This document shows, in pieces, positions 57,752-64,000 of a DNA stretch of 64,000 bases (position 1 is its first letter; the number at the start of each line of letters is the position of its first letter). The notes under the pieces are model-generated. The model saw only the letters and a program-made list of their open reading frames with translations, was not told the DNA's origin and made no database searches. The translations under genes were made by a program, and so were the position numbers. Source of the DNA: Bradyrhizobium sp. LLZ17 (GTDB taxonomy: Bacteria; Pseudomonadota; Alphaproteobacteria; Rhizobiales; Xanthobacteraceae); NCBI RefSeq assembly GCF_041200145.1, contig NZ_CP165734.1, positions 6,429,001 through 6,493,000 of the forward strand. The letters run 5' to 3'.

Positions 57752-58054
57752 ATGGCTATCGACGACAAAACCAGAACGGAGCTCGAGGCGGCTGCTTTCA
57801 GGCGCCTGGTCGAGCACCTGCGGACGCGGACCGATGTCCAGAACATCGATTTGATGAATCTCGCCGGGTTCTGCCGCAACTGCCTGTCCAACTGGCTCAA
57901 GGACGCCGCCGATGCGCAGGGTGTCGCCTTGAGCAAAGACGAGAGCCGGGAGGCCGTCTACGGGATGCCCTACGAGACCTGGAAGGCGAAACACCAGGGC
58001 ACGGCGACGGCCGCGCAGGTCGAAGCGATGAAGAAGGTCCATCTCGGGCACTGA
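57752..58054 (+). CDS. DUF1244 domain-containing protein
   Basis: 100 aa, helical. A conserved C-R-N-C motif at residues 42-45 and G-M-P-Y-E-T-W-K are the family hallmarks. AAGGGG ribosome site. The role is unknown; the Cys pair suggests metal or redox chemistry. Divergent from the DUF1036-pyk unit. Confidence 0.88.
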   Translation: MAIDDKTRTELEAAAFRRLVEHLRTRTDVQNIDLMNLAGFCRNCLSNWLKDAADAQGVALSKDESREAVYGMPYETWKAKHQGTATAAQVEAMKKVHLGH

Positions 58055-58261
58055 GCGGCTCGGCCTTCGCGCGAGGCCTGAGTCGCATCACACAACAGCT
58101 TTCTTCAGCTTTCCTGGCTTGGCCGCAGGAAGGTGTGGGCGCGCTGTGGACGAGCGAGATGCTGCCTTGAACGCGGAGGCTGCCAACCCTAAGGGTCAGC
58201 GGCACGCGCGGTCACGATGCCGGCGTCACCCCGTTTTGCCAGTTCCATTGGGAGTACCAAG

Positions 58262-58534
58262 ATGGCCACCTCCGCCGCCGTTCGCGACGACGAGCCCGCG
58301 ACGAAATTTGCCAAGGACCAGCTCAAATCCATCATCGAGCGCATCGAGCGGCTGGAGGAGGAGAAAAAGGCGATTTCCGACGACATCCGCGACGTCTTCG
58401 CCGAAGCCAAGGGCAACGGCTATGACGTCAAGGCGCTGCGCACCATCGTGCGGATGCGCAAGCAGGACCCCAACGAGCGCGCCGAGGCCGAGACGATTCT
58501 CGAGACCTACATGCAGGCGCTGGGGATGATCTGA
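58262..58534 (+). CDS. DUF2312/GapR-family nucleoid-associated protein
   Basis: 90 aa from ATG 58262 (GGGAGTACC site). A mostly helical, charged protein with the core [14 protein letters not shown] and V-R-M-R-K-Q-D. It is full length for the UPF0335/DUF2312 family, whose Caulobacter member GapR binds overtwisted AT-rich DNA ahead of replication forks. Confidence 0.9.
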   Translation: MATSAAVRDDEPATKFAKDQLKSIIERIERLEEEKKAISDDIRDVFAEAKGNGYDVKALRTIVRMRKQDPNERAEAETILETYMQALGMI

Positions 58535-58648
58535 GGCGGCCGCGACGTCACCGGCAGGAGTATCTCGTCCCGCCCGCAATTTGCGGCGCACCCAGCTTGG
58601 GCAAAATCCGCGCGTCTGCTAAGGTGCTCGGGTCGAAGGGACCGAGCC

Positions 58649-60415
58649 ATGGATGTGCCTGGGCCAGAGCGCAGGCTCGCAGCGGTCCTCGCGGCTGACA
58701 TGGTCGGCTTTAGTCGGCTCATGGAGGTCGACGAGGGTGGCACGCTCGCGCGCCTCAAGACCCACCGGATCGAGCTCATCGATCCGGCCATCACCAAAAA
58801 TCACGGGCGCATCATCAAGACGACGGGCGACGGCATGCTCGTCGAATTCCATAGCGTCGTCGACGCCGTGCTGTGCGCGACCGAGATTCAGAGCCGGATG
58901 GGGCGCCGCAATGCCGACGTCGCACCGCCGCGATGGATACAATTCCGCATCGGTATCAACCTCGGCGACGTGATCGTCGATCAGAACGACATTTTCGGCG
59001 ATGGTGTCAACGTCGCCGCACGGCTGGAGGCGCTGGCCGAGCCTGGAGGTATCTGTATCTCGAGCGCGGTGCGCGACCAACTCGGACAGCGCCTTGACGG
59101 CGTTGCATTCGAGGATATCGGCGAGCAGAACGTCAAGAACATCGTCCGTCCGATCCGCGTCTACCGGATTCGACTGCAGGAGGGTCCGGCAAGCGCATCA
59201 GACGGCTCCAAGGACACTGCAAAGGTGGCGGGCAGGTCGAAGAAGCCGTCCATCGCCGTGCTGCCCTTCGCCAATATGAGCGGCGATCCGGAGCAGGAGT
59301 TCTTTGCGGACGGTTTGACCGAAGACATCATCACCGAGCTATCACGCTTCCACGACCTGCTGGTGATCTCCCGCAACTCGACCTTCGTGTACAAGGGCAA
59401 GGCGGTCAAGGTGCAGGACGTCGGCCGCGAGTTCGGCGTCGATTACGTCATCGAGGGCAGCGTGCGAAAGGCCGGAGATCGGGTCCGCGTCACCGTGCAG
59501 CTGATCGATGCGGAAACCGACCGGCACGTGTGGGCCGAACGCTACGACGGCGAGCTCAAGGACATCTTCGCCATCCAGGACGAGATGACCCGGGCGATCG
59601 CCGCCACGTTGCCGGGTCGCGTCGAGGCGGCCTCGCACGATCGGGCGAACCGTAAGCCTACCGACAACATGGCGGCCTATGAATGCGTGCTGGCCGCAAA
59701 GGTCTTGCACCATCGCTCCAATCGCGAAGACAATGCGCGCGCGCAACTTTTGCTCGACCGCGCGCTCGAACTCGACGCGAACTATGCACACGCACACGCC
59801 TGGAAGGCGTGCGTCCTGGGCCAGACCTGGGTCTATAGCTGGTGCGCGGATCGCGACGCCACCTTTCAGCAGGTCGCTTCAGAGCTGGAGACCGCGCTGG
59901 TCCTCGACGACAATGACAGCGACGTCCACCGCATCCTCGCTGCGCTCAATCTGAACCGCGACGACCATGACAAGGCCACCTACCATCAGGAGCGCGCGCT
60001 CGCGCTCAACCCGAACTATGATCTCGTGGTGGTGCAGCAGGGCGAATTGCTGACTTGGCTGGGCCGGCCTGAAGAGGGCATCGACTGGATCAAGAAGGCG
60101 ATGCGGCTCAACCCGTATCACCCGGAACGCTTCTGGAGCCATCTCGGACGCGCCTATTACAGTGCCGAGAAATACGCCGAAGCCGCCGAGGCCTTCTCAC
60201 GGATCACACGCCCCGATCACACCCATCACGCATTCCTTGCCGGGATCTTCGCGCAAATGGGCAACGCGGTTGCGGCCGGCGCCCACGCGGCTGAAGTTCT
60301 CAAGCGTGAGCCGGCATTTTCGGTGGCCAATCATGTCTCGACACAGCATTATAAGCGCGACGTCGACCGTCAGCGCTACGAGGCAGGCCTTCTCGGGGCA
60401 GGCCTGCCGGCTTGA
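58649..60415 (+). CDS. class III adenylate/guanylate cyclase with TolB-N-like and TPR domains
   Basis: 588 aa. Cyclase domain at ~8-175 with A-A-D-M-V-G-F-S (metal Asp17), T-G-D-G (second Asp) and N-V-A-A-R (transition-state residues), so probably active. Then a linker, a TolB-N-like segment (A-V-L-P-F-A-N-M-S-G-D) and C-terminal TPRs (~345-560). No membrane segment. The architecture is expanded in Rhizobiales; it probably senses a partner protein through the TPRs and makes cAMP. Confidence 0.9.
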   Translation: MDVPGPERRLAAVLAADMVGFSRLMEVDEGGTLARLKTHRIELIDPAITKNHGRIIKTTGDGMLVEFHSVVDAVLCATEIQSRMGRRNADVAPPRWIQFRIGINLGDVIVDQNDIFGDGVNVAARLEALAEPGGICISSAVRDQLGQRLDGVAFEDIGEQNVKNIVRPIRVYRIRLQEGPASASDGSKDTAKVAGRSKKPSIAVLPFANMSGDPEQEFFADGLTEDIITELSRFHDLLVISRNSTFVYKGKAVKVQDVGREFGVDYVIEGSVRKAGDRVRVTVQLIDAETDRHVWAERYDGELKDIFAIQDEMTRAIAATLPGRVEAASHDRANRKPTDNMAAYECVLAAKVLHHRSNREDNARAQLLLDRALELDANYAHAHAWKACVLGQTWVYSWCADRDATFQQVASELETALVLDDNDSDVHRILAALNLNRDDHDKATYHQERALALNPNYDLVVVQQGELLTWLGRPEEGIDWIKKAMRLNPYHPERFWSHLGRAYYSAEKYAEAAEAFSRITRPDHTHHAFLAGIFAQMGNAVAAGAHAAEVLKREPAFSVANHVSTQHYKRDVDRQRYEAGLLGAGLPA

Positions 60416-60462
60416 CCCGGCGCGCCGCACCGACCGATTGGCGATCCATCGAGAGTGAGACC

Positions 60463-60882
60463 GTGACCGAGCCGCTGTTGCCGCGTGAGGTGAGCCGGGC
60501 CTTCGACGCCTTTCCGTTGCCGATCCGCCGGCGCCTTCTCGAGGTGCGCAAGCTCATCTTTGCGACGGCCAAGGCGCATGACGACGTCGGTCGGCTGACG
60601 GAGACGTTGAAATGGGGCGAGCCCGCCTATCTCACCGAGGAGACCGGCAGCGGCTCAACGATCCGGCTCGGGCGCGTGAAGGATTCCGAGCGCGCTGCTA
60701 TTCTATTCAACTGCAGGACGACGCTGGTCGACACTTTTCGCGAGCGCTTTCCCGATCGGTTCGAGTATCGCCAGACCAGGGCGCTCTTGCTGGATTTCGC
60801 GGGCGCGCTGCCGACGCAGGAGCTCACGGTCTGCCTGTCGCTGGCGTTGACGTACCATCTGGATCGGCGGCGGAAACGCTAG
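60463..60882 (+). CDS. DUF1801 domain-containing protein
   Basis: 139 aa from GTG 60463, chosen because GAGAGTGAG precedes it; a TTG at 60412 overlapping the cyclase stop is an alternative. E-T-L-K-W-G-E-P-A-Y-L-T is the DUF1801 core (YdhG-like). Small cytoplasmic protein of unknown function, just downstream of the cyclase. Confidence 0.8.
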   Translation: MTEPLLPREVSRAFDAFPLPIRRRLLEVRKLIFATAKAHDDVGRLTETLKWGEPAYLTEETGSGSTIRLGRVKDSERAAILFNCRTTLVDTFRERFPDRFEYRQTRALLLDFAGALPTQELTVCLSLALTYHLDRRRKR

Positions 60883-60897
60883 CTGCGCTTGCAGACG

Positions 60898-62547
60898 TCA
60901 GCGCAGCGCGGCGGTGCGCACCACGAACGACGTCGTCTCGAGCTTGGCGGTGGCGCTGCCCGAGAAGCCGTCGCAGGACAGGCCTTGCATGGGATCGTCG
61001 GCAAAGCCCATCGCGACCACGGCCTTCGGCTTGACGAAATAAGCCCGCATCGCGACCATATCGAGCTCGCCCATCAGCGTGACCGACATCGCGCGGCTGG
61101 CGCTCGGTGACAGCATCACGATCTTGAGCCAGATGCTGTCGCCCTTGGCCGCGGAGAGCCGGGTTGCGGTCGCGACCATGCCGTCGGTGCTCTTGGCGAC
61201 AATTGTGTTGATCTCGGTGGCCGGTGCGGAATTGCGCGCCGCTGATGCCGGACGCGTTGCACGCGGAATCGGCGCGGAGGCGGCGACGACATTGGCACGG
61301 TCGACCGAAGAGGCGGAAGCCGGCGCGTAGGCCAGCGCCCGGTAGGCAGCGTTGGAGAGGCTCGCGGTCGGCTGCGGATCGGTGGCGGCTGCGAGTGCCT
61401 GGCGTGCCCTCAGCGCTGCCACCTGGGCCGGCGTCGCCTGCTGCGGCGTGGCCGGAATATCCCAGAAGCCGCGGGCATTGATGATGTCCGCCGGGGTCTC
61501 CGGCTTGTTGGCGGCCGGCTTATCAGCCACAGGCGCGGGCTTCGGCCTGAGCGGCGCAACGACCTGCATGTCGGCCGATGCGAGCTGGATCGCGGCGGCA
61601 ATCTGCGGCTTGGCGCGCGGCGTCGGCACCGGATCGGCGGGTTTTGCGGCGGCCGCGACCACGACGGGCGCCGCCGGCTTTTCGGCTGCGCCCTCGTCAT
61701 CCTCGTCGCTGCCCGTGGCGGGGGCCGACTTGCCCTTGAACAAGGCGGCAAGGAAGCTCGGCTTGCCGATGGTCGCGGCATCCTCGCCATCGCCGCGCCG
61801 TTCGATGTCGGCCCTGGCGAGCTCATAATTCTTCAGCGGCGTGCCGTCGCTCGGGACATGGACCGTGCGGCCATCGGGGAATACGCGGGCGAGCTGGTCA
61901 TGCGTCATGCGCGGCCAATGACGGATGCTGCCGGTGTCGAGATGCACGAACGGCGAGCCGGAGGTCGGGTAGAAGCCGACGCCGCCGCGCTGCAAGCGCA
62001 GGCCGGCGAAGCGGATCTGCTCCAGCGGCACGTTCGGAATGTAGAAATCCATCGCATGTCCCAGCATGTGCTGGCTGAAGCGCGCCACGCCCGAGGAGCG
62101 GCGGCGGAGCATGGCGTTGGTGGCGGGGGAGCGGTAGGAGGAGATGATCTGGATCGGCTGCTTGCCGTCGACGTCGCGATAGACCTCCCAGAGAATGTCG
62201 AAGAGGTGACGGTCCATCACCGTCTCGTCCTGGGTGCGCCAATCGCGGAGGAAGTGATTGAGCGTCTTCAGCGCCGCTTCGTCATAGCGGCCGTCGCGCT
62301 TGAAGGTGACGGTGAGGTCTTCGCCGGAATGGGTGTGGTGAAACGAGAGCGTCTTGGTTTCGTTCAGCGCGGCGGCGTTATGAACCGAACCGGCAGCCGC
62401 AAGCAGCACCACCGAGGCGAGGCCGATCCGAGATCCGACCTTCACTCCCGCATGGGACAACGACAACGCAGCGAATTGGCGTGCGAAACCAGCCAGCACG
62501 TATGAGCCCACCCAGTCGACGAGCGTTCTAATGGACTCTCCCGCCAA
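60898..62547 (-). CDS. DUF882/M15-like peptidoglycan peptidase
   Basis: 549 aa from a TTG start at 62547 (start uncertain; internal GTGs exist). A hydrophobic N-terminal segment (~residues 40-60) precedes the DUF882 (YcbK-like) domain. Zinc-ligand motifs are S-Q-H-M-L-G-H-A-M-D and H-L-D, with S-S-Y-R-S before them. The second half (~270-549) is Ala/Pro-rich, low-complexity and ends in a conserved small domain. Periplasmic cell-wall trimming is likely. Downstream of an L,D-transpeptidase on the same strand. Confidence 0.82.
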   Translation of the reverse strand: MAGESIRTLVDWVGSYVLAGFARQFAALSLSHAGVKVGSRIGLASVVLLAAAGSVHNAAALNETKTLSFHHTHSGEDLTVTFKRDGRYDEAALKTLNHFLRDWRTQDETVMDRHLFDILWEVYRDVDGKQPIQIISSYRSPATNAMLRRRSSGVARFSQHMLGHAMDFYIPNVPLEQIRFAGLRLQRGGVGFYPTSGSPFVHLDTGSIRHWPRMTHDQLARVFPDGRTVHVPSDGTPLKNYELARADIERRGDGEDAATIGKPSFLAALFKGKSAPATGSDEDDEGAAEKPAAPVVVAAAAKPADPVPTPRAKPQIAAAIQLASADMQVVAPLRPKPAPVADKPAANKPETPADIINARGFWDIPATPQQATPAQVAALRARQALAAATDPQPTASLSNAAYRALAYAPASASSVDRANVVAASAPIPRATRPASAARNSAPATEINTIVAKSTDGMVATATRLSAAKGDSIWLKIVMLSPSASRAMSVTLMGELDMVAMRAYFVKPKAVVAMGFADDPMQGLSCDGFSGSATAKLETTSFVVRTAALR

Positions 62548-62701
62548 CCCCGCTAGCGCGCGAAAGAGGATGAACGCTTTGTTAAAACGAGAAGGTTAAT
62601 TGGAGGTTTACCTTCCCGCCCCCAAACCAAGTCAGAATACGAACCTAATCGGTTGAGTGTGGCGAAAAAACGCCCGCTGCCCGCGCGCGGGTGGAGAATG
62701 G

Positions 62702-62711
62702 TTAACGTTAA
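62702..62711. promoter_or_regulatory. TTAACGTTAA palindrome upstream of the DUF882 gene
   Basis: Perfect 10-base palindrome in the 235-base gap between the L,D-transpeptidase and DUF882 genes, with further TTAA motifs at 62582 and 62596. Possibly a regulator site; its identity is unknown. Confidence 0.3.
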
Positions 62712-62782
62712 GCGACCCCATCCAGGGGATGAGGTCGCTGATTTTATTGCCGAATTTCAGGAAGCGCGGCGCTGAGGCCAGC

Positions 62783-64000
62783 TCAGCGGGTGAACACCCG
62801 CTGAGGCCGGCGGCCGATCGGAGCGGGGGGCGGGGTGGGAGCCCCGAACAGCCGCTCGAAGAAGTTCGGGCCGGACGAGCCGAAGCCGCCGCCATTGTTG
62901 GCGAAGGCCACGCCGTTCGGCAGCGTCGTCGGCGGCCGCGAATAGCTCGGCTGGGAATGCGCCACGACGTTTTCGAGGTCCTTGCCGCGGCCGTTCCTCA
63001 GGATGTTGATCATGGTCGCGTCGCGGCCATAGACGTCCTTGCGGAATTGCAGCTTGCCGCCGTCGTCCACGAAGGCGGTCTGGTAGGTGATGTTGACCGG
63101 GATTGGCGTGGGGAATTTCAGGTCGATCTCACCTGACCCGTACATGCTGCGGATGCGCTCCGGCGTGTACTTCTCGTTCGGCATGGTGATGTTGAGCAGC
63201 ACGGAGGCGTACTGGTCCGGATATTGAACGCGCATGCAGCCATGGCTGAAGGCGCGTTCGTCCCTGGCGAACAAGTTCTTGTCCGGCGTGTCGTGCTGAT
63301 AGACCAGGAACTTGTTCGGGAAGTTGAAGCGGATGCGGCCGAGTGCGTTGGCTTCGCCGGGCGGCTGCGAGATGTGCACGGAGCCGTCGCGGTTCTGCTC
63401 GAGCTTCAGGCCCATGCGCTGGAGCACGGTCGGGTCCTGCTGCAGCGCCGGAAGATATTCGCCATAGACGATCGACGGCGGCACGTTCCAGGTCGGGTTG
63501 ACCGTGATGTACTTCATCGTCTCGGTCAGCAGCGGCGTTGCGTGCTGGCCCGGCTTGCCGGTGACGACGCGGGTGGTCCAGACCTGCTGGCCGCGCTGCA
63601 TCACCTTCAGCGTGTAGTCGGGAATGTTGAGGATGACATAGGCATCGCCGAGCGAGGGCACGCCGAGGTCGCGCGGCAGCCAGCGCCAGCGCTCCATGTT
63701 CACCAGCACGGTGTCGATCTGCTTGTCGCGCTTCGGGCTGTTCAGCGCCTTCACGGTCGCAGCGTCGAGCACGCCGGTCACCTTGATCTCGGCGCCGTCC
63801 TGGAACTTTCGCACGGCTTCGGCGACGGTGGCGTCATAGTGGTCGTCGTTGGCGTTCTCGGTGATGCCGAGCTTGGCGCGGAGCTGCGGCACCCGCGGAT
63901 CCTCGACGACGATTTCAGCCTGCTTCTTGCCGCGGGCCGGCGTGTATCTCAGCGCCGGGCCGTCGGTGATCTCGACGACCGGGCCTTCGCCCTGGCCGCG
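62783..64000 (-). CDS. L,D-transpeptidase, YcbB-like (N-terminus beyond window)
   Basis: The frame is open to the right edge, so the 5' end lies outside. The visible ~405 residues contain a peptidoglycan-binding-like segment (T-V-A-E-A-V-R-K-F-Q-D-G) and the YkuD catalytic domain with active-site S-H-G-C-M-R. An extended lid-like insert and a Pro-rich C-terminus are also present. It makes 3-3 crosslinks in peptidoglycan from the periplasm. Confidence 0.92.
   Translation of the reverse strand, partial: RGQGEGPVVEITDGPALRYTPARGKKQAEIVVEDPRVPQLRAKLGITENANDDHYDATVAEAVRKFQDGAEIKVTGVLDAATVKALNSPKRDKQIDTVLVNMERWRWLPRDLGVPSLGDAYVILNIPDYTLKVMQRGQQVWTTRVVTGKPGQHATPLLTETMKYITVNPTWNVPPSIVYGEYLPALQQDPTVLQRMGLKLEQNRDGSVHISQPPGEANALGRIRFNFPNKFLVYQHDTPDKNLFARDERAFSHGCMRVQYPDQYASVLLNITMPNEKYTPERIRSMYGSGEIDLKFPTPIPVNITYQTAFVDDGGKLQFRKDVYGRDATMINILRNGRGKDLENVVAHSQPSYSRPPTTLPNGVAFANNGGGFGSSGPNFFERLFGAPTPPPAPIGRRPQRVFTR

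Overview
The window looks like a chromosomal segment of a GC-rich alphaproteobacterium of the Bradyrhizobiaceae, most probably Bradyrhizobium. The signs are the tolQRAB/pal/cpoB/tilS/ftsH block, DUF2312 (GapR-like), DUF1244, DUF1036 and DUF2852 proteins, a Flp-type pilin, CtrA-like boxes, and a family of REP-like palindromes whose read-through gives a VPAKAGTH tail. I saw no tRNA, rRNA, CRISPR array, prophage or insertion sequence. The species assignment is inference from gene content.

Layout. (1) 1-9.1 kb: a catabolic island with the end of an ABC permease, a three-subunit opine/amino-acid dehydrogenase-like flavoenzyme, a second DAO-family flavoprotein, RidA, a LysR regulator (frameshifted), an MFS importer, a GAF protein and a metal-dependent amidohydrolase. 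(2) 9.3-20.2 kb: DctA and a nucleobase permease (divergent), a frameshifted SDR, a sirtuin, a TetR/NmrA-like divergent pair with two clear operators, hydantoinase A/B and a GST. (3) 20.3-24.3 kb: TetR, a chemoreceptor flanked by two inverted copies of one ~130-bp repeat, and a frameshifted hydroxyacid dehydrogenase. (4) 24.5-34.4 kb: an ECF42-type sigma factor with its YCII partner, SRPBCC, VOC and two more YCII-like proteins, SDRs, TetR, DUF2852, an acyl-CoA desaturase and DUF2231. (5) 34.8-47.1 kb: the Tol-Pal envelope and division locus, with a GGDEF-EAL protein and a FeeM-like acyl-amino-acid synthase inserted between tolB and pal, then cpoB, tilS (frameshifted) and ftsH. (6) 47.2-54.4 kb: an inverted repeat, then GT-C-like polytopic membrane proteins around a Flp pilin gene. 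(7) 54.7-64 kb: TetR, pyruvate kinase, GapR-like protein, an adenylate cyclase with TPRs, and a DUF882/M15 peptidase and L,D-transpeptidase pair for peptidoglycan.

Six genes carry net single-base frameshifts; five sit in or next to short homopolymers and one is in tilS, which is normally essential. This points to sequencing or assembly error for most of them rather than decay. The most promising biology is the interrupted Tol-Pal operon with CtrA-type boxes in front of the FeeM-like gene and pal, the inverted repeat pair around the chemoreceptor, the GT-C/pilin neighbourhood, and the opine-oxidase-like island.
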